Shown here piece after piece: positions 1 to 12,028 of a stretch of DNA of 64,000 nucleotides; the first letter of the stretch is position 1, and every line of letters starts with the position of its first letter. This DNA is from Zygaena filipendulae (taxonomy: Eukaryota > Arthropoda > Insecta > Lepidoptera > Zygaenidae), in NCBI GenBank assembly GCA_907165275.2, contig OU015655.1, forward strand, positions 5,964,501 through 6,028,500. The letters are read 5' to 3'. Made by a program: the position numbers and the translations under genes. The notes under the pieces were generated by a model, which was not told where the DNA came from, made no database searches, and saw nothing but the letters and a program-made list of their open reading frames with translations.

Positions 1-57
1 CGTTATTACTATTATCATTTGTAATGCAGGCAGGCGGGCATTTAGTAAGATATTATT

Positions 58-258
58 TACTAGCTGTGCCCCGCGGTTTCACCCACATTAGTTTCGGAGT
101 TCCCGCGGGAATTCCGGGATAAAAAGTACCCTATGTCCTTCTCTGTACCCCTGACAACGTGCATGCCAAATTTCATCCAAATCGTTCAGCCGTTTTTGCG
201 TGATTGAGTAATAAACATCCAAACATCGACACTTTCACATTTATAATATTAGTAGGAT
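58..258 (-). mobile_element. Helitron-like short element
   Basis: On the minus strand it ends in a GCGGTTTCACCC-type hairpin followed by a CTAG-like terminus, with the family's GGGATAAAAAGTACCC-like core. It belongs to the short Helitron-like family common in Lepidoptera; the class assignment is from memory of that family. Confidence 0.5.
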
Positions 259-327
259 TATTATAACTTTGATTCTGTCTCGAATCCTACCATATTTATT
301 AAGTTACAACAGTTTCCTGTTAAGCAG

Positions 328-3300
328 GGTAAATCGTCAGGGGCGAAAGGCGGGTCCGGCTCTCAGGCCGGCAAGCAGGACCGCAAAAGTCCCGTTGCCA
401 GCCCGAAAGCGAACCAGTGCAAGGACAGCAACGAGGGCGACGAAGAGCAGAAGAGCCAGGAGTCGAGTGCCCCGAAGGTGCCGCCGCTCAAGATCGTGAT
501 CCCGGGCGGTGCGGGTGGCTCCTGCAGCAGGAGCGAACAGGAAGGGGATGGTATGGACAAGTTGATCACCACCTGTGATAATAATTGGAACTTGGTACTC
601 AGAATGTGTTCTGATTTAAAACATAAAATATTTAATATTATTTGGCAATAAATAAATAATTTCCGATGGTTCCGAAAATCGATACATAAGTATATATTAT
701 TTGAATATTAGTCATACTTAGAATCTAAATGAGATAAGATACATTATAACACCACCTATATTACATTCTCTTGACTTAACAATCCTACATACAAATTAAA
801 AATTAATAAAAGATCAAATTTCGGAAAATTCTAAAAGGCCACACAAAAAAACACTTCGAATTGTAATTGATTATAAATACAAAGTATCTTGAAGATTGTT
901 TAAGATATTTTGTATTTATAATCAATTACAATTCGAAGTGTATTAGAAACAAGAGCAATAATTTAACCTAATTTTAATTCCTATCCAAAAGATAACTTGG
1001 TTCTTCACTATTGAGCAAGCCAAGTGATCGATTGTACTAGTGTCATATGTAATCAAATGAAAAGAAGGAATGAAATATCAGGTGGTACAGGTCCAAGAGG
1101 CAGCGGCAAAGGGCGGGGCAGCGCTTCGACACTGCCATACATAATTCCTTGCACAAGCACCGACGCGGGGCAAGCGTCCGACAGCTCGGACGGCAACTCT
1201 GACGACAAGCGAACAGAAGCCACCAAGGTATACCTCACACTTGCCTACACTTTCCACCTTTTTGTGAACTCAAAATGGTTTAAAGCAGTCACACATTATT
1301 AGACAATTGTGGTAACTCTAATGCTTTAAAAGCATTTAAGACTGGAGCTGATACGAGGTCGTTTCAATACACAAAAGAGCACCGATTTCGACAGGGACGA
1401 GGTATACGAAAGCTTAGACAAAATAAGTTTATCCTTATAATCTTTTGCTGTGCTATGTCTGTGATTAGTGTTCTTCTGATGAAGAATTCGGTAACAACAA
1501 TGCATGTCCTGTTTTCCTTCATAACTTTGTCTACTAATTACTGCGTATTTATCTGGCATTGGTCAGTTGTGATTATGTAAGCGATTCATACATAGAAGCA
1601 TAGTGTCAACTCAATACTGACAATGTTTAAAGTAGGTACTTAATAGGAGTGTAATAGGGAATCGGACAACTTTTCAGAATGTGTTTTAACCATAGTTGGT
1701 AGCCATGAAAATTTTATTTATGTAAAGCATAATTATGTACTTTCCTTAATTAATGTTTTTTTTTGTAATTGCCGCGAAAACATTGCACTATACCTCGAAT
1801 AAGTGATGACATGTATGTGGGAGTAACTCAACTATTATGAATTTTTAGTATTTTTGAACAATTAACCACGAAGCGATGATAAAGCTTTCGTGTCGTTTGT
1901 ATTGTTTACTTAAGAATGATGTCATGCGCTTATGGGTGTTTCGTTTGAAAAGAGATACAAAAATTTATTTCATTATTATTTCACAATAATATTAGTACTC
2001 TTATGATCATTTTGATTGTAATTTGTAACTAAATTTTAGATTACTTTTTTCTGATTACTGTCCGATTGCCTATTCAAAGTGGTGTTTCTGTGCAGGCCGC
2101 ACAAAGAGTTCTACGTTCGCACAGAACGAACGATGGTGATAAAGAGAAGGATAAAGAAAGAACGTCACCACAGACCGGCACAGAGAACCGTTCTGGAGCA
2201 GGACAAAATCAGTCTGCTCTTAATTCCAATAAGAGCCCACCACCTTCAGGCTCTGTAAGTCTCGTAATAAACTTTGATTAGACTTTTGACTTTTACGTTT
2301 ATTTCCGTAGATGATGAGTGAAGTAGTTTATTTTTTTATGATTTTTAAAAATAAATATTATTATCAGCTCTCTGTAATCTTTAGTTCGGCATGCATTCTC
2401 TTATTTTTATAGGTAGCATTTTTTAAAGAATATCGAAATCCTGCTCACAATATTGGGACTGCTTTGCATGAAAATATTAGGAACACTTTTTTTCACAATT
2501 TTTTTATTTAAGAAAACTGAAATTAACTACAAATTCCTAAATAGTTCAAAAATACATGTGTGTTACAATATGCGCTTATTTATAAAAACGATATTTTTTC
2601 AAGGGTCAGGACGGTGATCATGCTCCGTCGACGTCCAGCGCCGGTGGAAAAGCTGAATCTGGTATTTAAACATTATTAGTTCGGCTATAGTATAGTATAG
2701 TCATGTACTTTGTTTCTTTTTCGTTTGTTACGTGAAAGTTTCATAAACAAACAAATAAACTACTATATTATAGCATTTATAAGTGGGATGATTATTTGGA
2801 CGTTATTGACACATATGCAACATTTATGATACTCTTTTGCAAATCTTTGTATGTGTTTATTTTATTTAGCTTATCACTAAATGCACAATGAAAGTACGGT
2901 ACTTACATTAAAAATTCATTTTAAAATTTCTTGTCTTTCTGCGTGTCTGTTTGTTCCGGCAAATCTCTGAAACTGCTGGACCGATTATAACGGGAATTTC
3001 ACTGGCAAATAGCTGATGTTATAAGGACTCACTTAGGCTACGTTTATTTTAAATAAAAATTGTTCCTGCAGAAATTCCGAAACTCACGCGGGTGAAACCG
3101 CGGGGCCCAGCTAGTATATAATATAGTAGCTGTGCCGCGTAGTTTCACCCGCGACAATTTCGGAGTTCTCGCAGAATTGTTCCATACAAACCTTGCAGCC
3201 CTTTTTGCCCCTTAAGGGTTGAATTTTCAAAAATCCTTTCATAGCACACAGTGCACACCTACGTCACTTAAAAGGAATATTGGTGCAAAATTTCATGGTT

Positions 3301-6300
3301 CCTAGACCAAGCGGTTTCAGCTGTGCGCTGATCGATCACTCAGGCAGTTTCTGCTTTTAACTTATTAAATATTAAAAAATATTAAAATATTAAATATTAT
3401 ATTATACTTTAGATATATATACACGCCCAGACTGGAAAATAGAGCCCTATGTTCATCACACAAAGTCCACCCCCATCGGGAATCGAACCCGGAACCTCTT
3501 GATTAGCGGGTAGGCATGGTGACCTACTGCGCCAATCGGGTCGAATAGATTAACAATCATCAAATAGTGTTGTGACGGTTGCGGCAGCGTCGGCGTCAGC
3601 GTCGGGCGGGCACTCGGTGGAGCTGCATCCGCGGAAGCGCAAGATCAAGGCGTCGAAGGAGAGCCACTCGCGCGAGCCCCCCAAAGGCGGCGACGCGGCG
3701 GCGGAGGGCGGCGCGCCCGCACACAACCTCACTCACTCCAACCCCTATCAGATGTACATACATATACGGAAACAGGTGACGGATTGTTCTTATTCCTTTT
3801 ACTACCTGTCTCCCGCGGTTCCACGCGCTAAAACGCTTTTATATAACTTGTTTCCAGACATCCGATTGAAATTAAACAAAGCCTAAATGTTGTTCTATGC
3901 TAAGTTTAATTTACCTGTGAAAATTGCATGATAATCCGTTCAGTAGTACCGAAAATTAGCGAACTTTAGAAGATTAGATTTCGTCAGCACTATGATAAAC
4001 GCTCCGTGTATTGTAAGTTACATTTTTTATTGGCCTCGTTCTGTGGTTTAAAACTGCAGTTTATGGTGATATATCCGCGTAAAATTTGAGATTCCCTCGG
4101 GAATTTCGGGTCAAAACTATACAATGTGTAATATAAATGAGTATTTTAAATGAAGATTGTCGCTTGAAATAATTTCTAGTTTTGTCGCTTGAAATAATTT
4201 CAAGTTTTATTATTATTCAAATAAATAATAAGTATTAGTTGAACACAAAATGCAGATGCTTTCTATGAGTGAGTAGAAAAACAAAATGATGTAGAAATAC
4301 AAATTTAAATTTTGAATAGGGAAGAAACGAAATAGCAACTTTAAAAACAAAGCTTTTTACTATAGTAATAAAAATAGTTTTATTTCCATTAAAAATACTT
4401 AATTTACAGAAGAGAAAATAAACTTAACAATTTTCTTTTGAACATGCCAGCGGATGCCGTTTCATTATTAAGTGAATTGTATGTAACCATGTCGATGTTG
4501 CAGTGGTTCATATTGAGTCATAAAAAAAAAATTGTGTGTGATGTGACAGATCGAGCGGCGCCAGAAGAGTTTGTTCCCTGTGAAACCGAAACCGCCGAAG
4601 GACTTCAACAAGTACCTGATGAACCGCTGCACGTACACGCTGCAGAGCAACGTGAGCCCGGAGCCGCAGGTCGAGGTCCCCGTGAACATGCCGCCGCAGA
4701 TGGCCAAGGAGTTCATGTCACAGGAAACTGAGAGGTAAGTAGTAACACCGTCCACCAGAGGCCGTCTCCACATTATAATGTATAATGACAAATGTGATAA
4801 TGTAATAATTTGTTTAGTCCGATGAAAATAATTGTAATAATTTGGTCAATGGACTGTTATGTTATGAATAAAAAAATTTAATTGAATTAAAAAAAAAAAC
4901 AAGAAAGCTTGTACTATGGGTACCAGAATACTCATTTATTACATACTAGCAGTGCTCCGCGGTTTCACCTATGCTAATTTGTTGCTCCGATCCTATTGGT
5001 CGTAGCGTGATGTCATATAATAAGCCTTCCTTGGTAAATGGACTATCTATCCCACACAAAAATATTTTTTTCAATGCAAACCAGTAGTAGTTTCTGAGAT
5101 TAGCACCCCCATAGAAAGAGTGATTCAAGAGGCAGGTTTATAAGTATAGTTTATCCTGGAAATCAGCGGAAACTCCGAAATTACCGCGGGGGACAGCTAG
5201 TTTTGTAATATTCAATGACATGTTTGTTCATAGGACACGACTGCGAATACAGCATCTGGTTGAAAAAGAGAAACTAGTATTAGCAGTGGAGCAAGAGATC
5301 CTCAGGGTGCACGGGCGTGCCGAGAGGGCCGTCGCAAATCAGGTACTTGCAACACACAACAAAACAATAACCAATAGAGATGTTGACGACTTTTGAAAAT
5401 CAAAATTCTAATTAGTCCGTCAGTTACAAAATCAAAAAAAACAATAGACACGTATTTTTTCTTTTTCAAATAAATGAAAATATACAGAGATAAAGTGCAA
5501 GTTTAGGGTGGGGGCTAGTGACGTCACTAACCGCTATAGGCCGCCATACAAACTGTCCGGTTAGTGACGTCACTAACCTTCCTATAAGTGAAATAATTTT
5601 CAAAATCGGTTCCGTAGATCCAGAGATTACTCCCTACAACGTCGCAAACTTACCAACTTTACCACTTTAAAATATTAATATACAAATAGTAATATTCAAC
5701 TAAAAATAAATGCTTATTGTATTTAAAATATAACAGGTTTGAGGTTTTTTTTTTGCTTTAGTTAATTTTACAAAATAATGTAGACTAGGCGCTAAATAAA
5801 ATGAGGCCGTGACCTCAGAACAACGTTACTTACACAGCTCATTGTGCTCACCTTTCTAAAAAAATTCATTTTTGCTCGTTAGTTTTTGTCTTTTGTGTTT
5901 CGAATAGAGATGAAATGGATATCCGGTAACTATCCAGCCTTTTTTCAATATCCGGCCGGATACCGGATAGTAATTCAATATCCGAACGGATTTCGGATGG
6001 TAAAATTAAAAAAATATTATTTTACACAAGGCAAATCATTCCACAATAAGTTATGGACACCGTTTATTTTTATATAATATCACCTCAAAAATGTTAGAAT
6101 TATTAATTTAGTTTAGTACTCAAAATTAAAATGGCCTATTGTGGTGAATAAATACAAAATTTTCCGCATTTGTTTGTCTGCTTTGCGATAACACCCAAAC
6201 GCGCCCGAATATTTCCGATATCGTTCACCGCGTCTATATTCAAATCAAACTGATCGCGTCATATAATATAAAGGGCCAAATATCCGCTAGCCGGATATCC

Positions 6301-7218
6301 GACGCTCCGGTCTGCTTGCTGAATATCCGGTATCCGGCCAAACTACTATCCGTTTCATCTCTAGTTTTGAATTTAAAACGCTGGTCGACATCCACTTACG
6401 TCCGAGCTATGAGCTGCCACACCGTGCTCGTGTCGGCAGGCGCTGCCGTTCTCGGCGTGCACGATGCTGCGCGACAAGGAGGTGTACAACGTGCTCGCGC
6501 CCGAGCAAGAGGAGAAACGGAACGCGCAGCGCTCGCGGTGCAACGGGCGGCAGATCAACTCGTGGCTGCAGGAGGTCGACGACAAGTGGGAGAAGATTAA
6601 GGTGATTTATTTATTCATTACTAGCAGCTGTTCCCCGCGGTTTCACCCGAGTTGTTTTGATTGCGTCATACTTAAAACTAATTTTTTTTTTTAGCAAAAT
6701 AACTCCTGCCCCCCTAGCATGAGACATTCTACAACCGTTAACGCATAGAAAACTAAAGTATGGAATCGTCATGTCACTTGGTAAGTTGATTGGCTAGTTA
6801 GTTAGTTAGTAATTACTTAGTTTTCTATACGTTGACGACTGTAGAATGTCAATTTGGATAGGTGGGCTGAACTACTATCATTCAAATAACCGTTTAACAA
6901 ATAATAGCGTAATATAGAATAGAATACTCTTTATTGTACACCAAAAATATAGAATAATGTCACAGTACTAAGTACATATCGTTGTTGTGTAATTAATGTT
7001 TACTCAGAATAAGCTGACGGGTGTTTACATTGCTTGTGTGACAGGAGGGAATGCTCCGGCGGCAACACACCGAGGCGGAGACGCTGCACGCGGTGCAGAT
7101 GATGGGGTGGGAGTGGAAGCTCAAGGAGCTGGGCATCTGCGACTACAAGTCCTCGCCCAAGATCGACCCGGCGCACGTGCCGCAAATACACGTGTCGAAT
7201 TTTGACTTGCCCGCTTGA
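328..7218 (+). CDS. Ankrd11/12: ANKRD11/ANKRD12-type ankyrin repeat protein, C-terminal part (5' end outside window)
   Basis: Nine exons are read: 328-550, about 1082-1227, 2096-2254, 2604-2661, 3588-3775, 4550-4734, 5234-5342, 6440-6601 and 7045-7218 (TGA). Their phases join into 467 residues. The early exons are low-complexity and charged, with VPPLKIVIP and LPYII patches. The match that names the family is at the C terminus: NPYQMYIHIRKQ, then IERRQKSLFPVKPKPPKDF, then LRIQHLVEKEKLVLAVEQEI, RHxGR-like and SACTML segments, and SWLQEVDDKWEKIK. These correspond in order to the conserved C-terminal region of vertebrate ANKRD11 and ANKRD12, nuclear chromatin regulators that bind co-activators and histone deacetylases. 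The ankyrin repeats must lie to the left of base 1. The acceptors of exons 2, 4 and 5 are ambiguous: 1025, 1082 or 1091; 2604 or 2610; 3588 or 3600. All the alternatives keep frame. The introns carry many repeats, including a hAT-like element ending 76 bp before exon 8. ANKRD11 and ANKRD12 cannot be separated from this end. Confidence 0.85.
851..941. repeat. Near-perfect hairpin, 40-nt arms
   Basis: Arms 851-890 and 902-941 are reverse complements with a single mismatch and an 11-nt loop. The outer ends read ACACTTCGAATTGTAATTG. It lies in an intron of the ANKRD gene and may be a minimal palindromic transposon or a source of hairpin RNA. Confidence 0.85.
2935..3114 (+). mobile_element. Helitron-like short element
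   Basis: The body contains GGACCGATTATAACGGG and the 3' end is CGCGGGTGAAACCGCGGGGC followed by CCAGCTAG. A second, oppositely oriented fragment follows at 3126-3350. Both sit in an ANKRD intron. Confidence 0.6.
3421..3544 (-). mobile_element. tRNA-derived SINE
   Basis: Read on the minus strand, the head has a pol III A box (TGGCGCAGTAGG, matching the TRGCNNAGYNGG consensus) and a B box (GGGTTCGATTCCC). Further copies occur at about 21779-21896, 23688-23871, 58990-59275 and 62700-62828, with body fragments at 41730-41835 and 54920-55021. Confidence 0.8.
4946..5200. mobile_element. Helitron-like fragments, two orientations
   Basis: A minus-oriented end (GCTCCGCGGTTTCACC) starts near 4953. 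A plus-oriented 3' end (ACCGCGGGGGACAGCTAG) finishes at about 5200, just before the ANKRD exon at 5234. Confidence 0.5.
5379..5590 (+). mobile_element. MITE, CRE-bearing family, truncated copy
   Basis: It has the family start (AAAATCAAAATTCTAATTAG, GTCAGTTA, GACACGTATTTTTT) and two copies of GTGACGTCAC. It lacks the expected right end. It lies in an intron of the ANKRD gene. Confidence 0.7.
5905..6363. mobile_element. hAT-like non-autonomous element with 8-bp target duplication
   Basis: The termini are inverted repeats beginning TAGAGATGAAAYGGATA, and both ends carry repeated ATATCCGG/CCGGATAT words. The flanks are GTTTCGAA (5897-5904) and GTTTTGAA (6364-6371), an 8-bp target-site duplication with one difference, as for hAT elements. 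No transposase is present. Confidence 0.8.
6708..6868. mobile_element. Palindromic MITE, CTTGGCTAAGGGG family, degenerate copy
   Basis: Inverted arms are built on ACATTCTACA and on CATAGAAAACTAA opposite TTAGTTTTCTATACG. It resembles the clearer copies at 39984-40178, 50127-50306, 54494-54672 and 58056-58218. Confidence 0.5.
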
Positions 7219-8123
7219 ATTTTAAGTTTGAAATTGCCTGTGTTTATGTGTAAAGTCGCGCGCCCCACACCCTCGGCCCGACACTGTTTTACGTGCATCC
7301 CGTCTTCTGTACACGATGATCTGACGCGTTATAACACCAATTGGTAATACATATCAAGCGGAGCTACAAAATTGGATTATAAACTGTATTCTATTCGAAA
7401 TTGAAACTTTTCATCTTTCTCTACTTCTCTCGTCTCAGTTTGTGACAAAGTAGATTAAATACGTAATCTCGATGGAAGTTTATGAAACTCATATGCCGAG
7501 GCAGGAAAAGAGCGGGGCCTACCACCATCACTTTTGGAGCAGTATTATTAGTAGTATTGACTTTACAACGATTTTTCGTCCATCTTAACAATTGCAACCT
7601 TACTTTACAAAAAGTTGAAGTTTTGATGGATGAAAAATAGCTCCAAATATCAATAGATGAAATTGTATGTCAGGTTAAAATAATACTGCTAAGAGATGGG
7701 TATAGATTTGGGGAACTTGTATTAAAATCGGCTTATAAAAACCTACGATATAAAAAATCGGTAGAAATTGTATTAGTCGATAGAATGAGCTTCATCATTT
7801 TGCGCAAGGCAATGTGAACATTTTAAATGGTAATTTTAAGGTTATATTAATCTTAAATTTTATTGTGTATATAAATATTGTATGACTCACTAACTTTAAT
7901 TGCCGATTTTTGAGTTTATTAACATTTTTTGATACGCAAATCATTGTAGATATTGTTAAACGGTTTTATTTTTATTTAGCTTGCCCTGGTTATTTTTTGG
8001 GTCAAGGTTACTAATTGAATTTTTCTTTTTTAAATGACATTGGAAATTTTGAAAATATCTAGGCTAGTAATAACATCCAGGTCCGGTAAGTCCGGCTGGT
8101 TGTTGATTCACTCATAGTTAGTT
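7219..8123. other. ANKRD 3' UTR and downstream spacer
   Basis: No gene is seen after the TGA at 7218. Weak ATTAAA polyadenylation-type hexamers occur (for example at 7454), but none is decisive. A small inverted repeat (CGATTTTTCGTCCATC and GATGGATGAAAAAT) lies near 7567-7640. Confidence 0.4.
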
Positions 8124-8325
8124 AAGCATCGAGCGCACGGAACACGTCTTCGTCTTCCGTCGAATAATATACTTATGTATTCCTGTAAGCTGCTGCACGC
8201 TGGATACTTTCCTCTAGTCACCGAAACGGAAGGTAACGGGACGTATGCGCTGTGCGCCTGGTCACACGAATTCACAGCTCACGGTTTCGACGGAAGACGG
8301 AAACGTATGCGGTGTGCTCGCTGCT
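8124..8325. mobile_element. MITE-like inverted repeat, ~200 bp
   Basis: The ends are imperfect inverted repeats of ~35 bp (GAGCGCACGG, then GTCTTCCGTCGAA; opposite TTCGACGGAAGAC, then GGTGTGCTCG). There is no coding capacity. Confidence 0.6.
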
Positions 8326-8379
8326 CTAGGTGATGTAAGCGAACACTCAAGGATCCCATTATAGGATACGGGTTACGGG

Positions 8380-8520
8380 CAAAGTGTCGCAATAAGCGCA
8401 CCCAACACAAAGAGCACTTCTCAAAATGAGCAATTCACAAAATATGCCTTTTTAAAATTTGTGGTTAGAAATATTTTGCAAATTTCTCGTTTTGAGAAGC
8501 GCTTACAGGGTGAATTCTAC
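8380..8520. repeat. Short inverted repeat
   Basis: Arms around 8408-8428 (GCACTTCTCAAAATGAG) and 8488-8506 (CTCGTTTTGAGAAGCGC) are reverse complementary, enclosing ~60 AT-rich bases. Confidence 0.55.
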
Positions 8521-8883
8521 TAACGCAAGAACCGCATCGCTCCAGCTCCCTATAAGAGTCGGGGGCATTACCTCCTTTGCGACGGCTAATCGACTTAACG
8601 CGAAAACTTATTCGTTCGAAAAGTTCTCGGTCTAACCAAGAAAACGATGAAAATTTATCAATTCTTGATTATTATTTTTTTCACATATTCTTTTCCTTAT
8701 TCCATATACATATTATGTGTCGGCACTTCTAAACACCTTTATAAGCAGATTTTTGCAACTCCTCAAAAAACCGCTGTCTCAGCTATTATTTCTTCGTAGG
8801 CAGAAAAGCAGCAGCTATTTTTTTTTGTTTTTATATAGGGACCAGATAATAATCTAATTTGATCGTCCAAGCAAAAAGATTTC

Positions 8884-11490
8884 AGTAGTGGGCTATTGAG
8901 TTATAGCACGGGAGATACCGATGCTAATTCGGGATTAACTCGAGCGTCGTTGGGACCTATTGGGTTTTGAAGATTAGGAGTTATAAACAAAATAAGGTTA
9001 TATGATGTTTTTTCATTCACCGGTGGGTTTAGCATCTACAGACTTACAAAAATGTAAAAAAAAAATAGTAACATGGAAATACTCGAGCGCGTCAGATATT
9101 GTAGTTTAGATACTCCAAGGTGTCTCTGATATCGAAAATATATTCATCTGCCGATTTGCGTGGTGGGGGTGGCCATCCCGGAAGTGGAGAAAATGAAAAA
9201 AAAACATTTACTCCAGCGCGTCAGATATCAAAGGGGATGTTAAGTGAACCCCTAAAAATGCTCTCCTTCGAAAATCTGACGATTTGGAGGTGACGCAAGG
9301 TAGTAACGAATTTTTGAAAATGCAAAAAAAATCTCAATTTTGAAATACTCGAGCGTGTCAAGATTATTTTACAGAAGGTTCAGCTTGCAGACCAAGTTAT
9401 GTTAGCTTAAAATCTGACAATAATTTTGAGGGATATTATTAATCTGACTGCTAAAAACAAAAATTATGATTTATTTTTAAGATTTTTTTTTATTTCTGAC
9501 GTAAGTTTATTAATTTTTTGAGCTATTTATTGTTCACAAAAAACACATTTCATATTTCTATGAATTATGTAAAAGCTCGCAAAATATTATTCACAAAACT
9601 AACTTTAAAGCACAAGCAAGCCAGAGCGCTGAGCGTCTTACATATAATAATAGTACGGACCGCCAAGAGGGGATTTGTGGATTAGCTAAAGCGCGTCAGA
9701 TGAACATAAGGGGGGTACCTTGCATCATGTTGAGCACCTCCACCAAATATAGGCCCTCTACACTGGTGGGTGCGTCTAGAATAACCGATCAGATTAGTAA
9801 AAAAAAATTGATAACTCGAAATACTCGAGCGCGTCAGATTAAGATATGGTGGGTTAATTACATAGTGAGAAGTATGTATATGAATAATCTGACCATTTGA
9901 ACGTGACGTAAGGGAGTTAGAGGATCACAAAACTGCAAAAAAAAAACGCATCTTCGACATTCTCGAGCGCAGTTGATTTATTTTTTATTTTAAAGTAAAT
10001 AACTCAAGGATAGCGGGAAAAATATAATCTGCCGATTTTCATAAGCCGAAGAAACAAAAATCGTCTTCGAATCGAACGAGCAGCTGCAGTGAAACATGTA
10101 CCTATTCATATCTCTGTCTTTCTTTCTCTTTTACTTTTTCTCTATCTCTCACTCTCTCGCACCGTCCTCACACTACTTTCCGTCGCCATAATGTCATCAC
10201 AGTATATTACGGCGCTAAACGTGTCAAATTATAACTTTTTTTGGTCGGTTAAAATACATATTAAAATAAGTTAAGGTAAGTATTACATCAAACTATAGGT
10301 TCACCTATAACCTTTCACTTTAATGTAATTATATATATTTTATAATAAAGCTCATCACAAAACAACGCGTTCATGTTATTATATGTAAAACGCTCTGGCT
10401 TGTTTGTGCTTTAAAGTTAGTTTTGTGAATAATATTTTGTGAGCTTTTACATATTTCATAGAAATATAAAGTGTGTTTTTTTGTGAACAAGAAATAGCTC
10501 ATAAAGTTATTAAACTTACACGTCAGAAAGAAAAAAAAATCTTAAAAATAAATCATAATTTTTGTTTCTAGCAGTCAGATTAATAATACCCCTCAAAATT
10601 ATTGTCAGATTTTAAGCCAACATAACTTGGAGTGCAAGCTGAACCTTCTGTAAAATAATCTGACACGCTCGAGTATTTCAAAATTGAGATTTTTTTTGCA
10701 TTTTCAAAAATTCGCTACTACCTTGCGTCACCTCCAAATTGGCAGATTTTCGAAGGGGTGCATTTTTAGGGCTCACTTAACATCCCCTTTGAATATCTGA
10801 CGCGCTCGAGTAAATTTTTTTTTTTTTCATTTTCTCCACTTCCGGATGGCCACCCCCACCACGCAAATCGGCAGATGAATATATTTTCGATATCAGAGAC
10901 ACCTTGGAGTATCTATACTACAATATCTGACGCGCTCGAGTATTTCCATTTTAATATTTTTTTTTACATTTTTGAAAGCCTGTAGAAGCTAAACCCACCG
11001 GTGAATGAAAAAATATCATATGATCTTATTTTGTTTATATCTCCTAATCTTCAAAACCCAATAGGTCCCAACGACGCTCGAGTCGCTCCCGAATTAGCAT
11101 CGGTATCTCCCGTACTATAACATGAACTCGTTGTTTTGTGATGAGCTGTGAAGTAAAATGGCGTCATGAGCGATGGACAGCAGCGTGGGAATGGTGCGAG
11201 AGAGTCAAAGATAGACAAAAGTGAGAGGGAGAGAGAGGCGCGGAGTGGAATAATACCTTATACCTTAACAGCTACTTTTTAGAAGTCGGTTAAAAATTAC
11301 ATTAAAGTGAAAGGTTATACCATATCTTAATCTGACGCGCTCGAGTATTTCGAGTTATCGATTTTTTTTACTAATCTGATCGGTTATTCTAGACGCACCC
11401 ACCAGTGAGGTACTCAACATGGTGCAAGGTACCCCCCTTATGTTCATCTGACGCGCTTTAGCAAATCCACAAATCCCCTCTTGGGCGCCC
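8884..11490. repeat. Large foldback of ~135-bp units with a CTCGAGCGCGTCAGAT-like motif
   Basis: Segment A (8884-9655) recurs inverted at about 10385-11120. Segment B (9655-10380) recurs inverted and shortened at about 11128-11490. The order is therefore A, B, A-inverted, B-inverted. Within A and B a motif close to ATACTCGAGCGCGTCAGATT appears at about 8939, 9083, 9211, 9348, 9686, 9824 and 9962, with steps of 144, 128, 137, 338, 138 and 138. The inverted half shows it at about 10668, 10805, 10935, 11077, 11340 and 11455. Units share an internal order: the motif, then CTGACGATTTG-like and GTGACG words, then an A-tract, then the next motif. No open frame of note is present and the class is unknown to me. 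Confidence 0.85.
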
Positions 11491-11730
11491 GTACTATTAA
11501 GACTAGATTCGGTATCTAGAATAGTCAATTGATATTAGTAATGAAAAATTTTTCGAAAACTGGCACATATTTTTTTATCAGACATTTGAAGTTGAAATTC
11601 TGAAAAAGCTTGATTTGAGAAAAAGCATTTTCAAAGTTTCAGTGAAAAAGAAAAACACACTTCTATTTGCTTGTAACATAGATTTTTATTTATTATTGTA
11701 GATGGGATCTGGATCTAAATAATAGGCTAT

Positions 11731-12028
11731 TTGACTATTTTTTTTAGTCCGTCTTGTAGATTAATAAAAAATATTTGACACGTATTTTTTCTGTTTTTAC
11801 GTAATCAAAAAATAACCGTACGATACATTGAGTTGAAATTTCGCGTGGCGTCACTAACCAGTGCATTTGTATGGCGGCTTGTAGCGGTAAGTGACGTCAC
11901 GAGCCCCCAAGCTAAACTTTAAATGCGCTTTATCTCTGTGTATTTTATTTGAAAGTAAAAAATACGTGTCTAATGATTTTTAATTTTGCAACTGACGGAC
12001 TAATTAGAATTTTGATTTTCAAAAGTCT
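11731..12028 (-). mobile_element. MITE, CRE-bearing family
   Basis: It has the inverted ends of the family (AGTCCGTCTTGTAGATTAAT at one end, CTGACGGACTAATTAGAAT at the other) and GTGACGTCAC-like words in the middle. It sits directly after the large foldback. Confidence 0.8.

Noticed and set aside
3480..3544. Possible tRNA gene on the minus strand
   Set aside because: A and B boxes are present, but no full cloverleaf is visible, and the same head recurs with a SINE body at several places.
3579..3779. Arg-rich frame over the ANKRD exon at 3588-3775
   Set aside because: Wrong frame of a GC-rich exon; the correct frame reads HSVELHPRKRKIK and NPYQMYIHIRKQ.
8939..9970. Regularly spaced motif resembling a CRISPR array
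   Set aside because: Repeats are short and variable, spacing is ~135 bp, the genome is eukaryotic and no cas-like gene is present; treated as an unclassified repeat.
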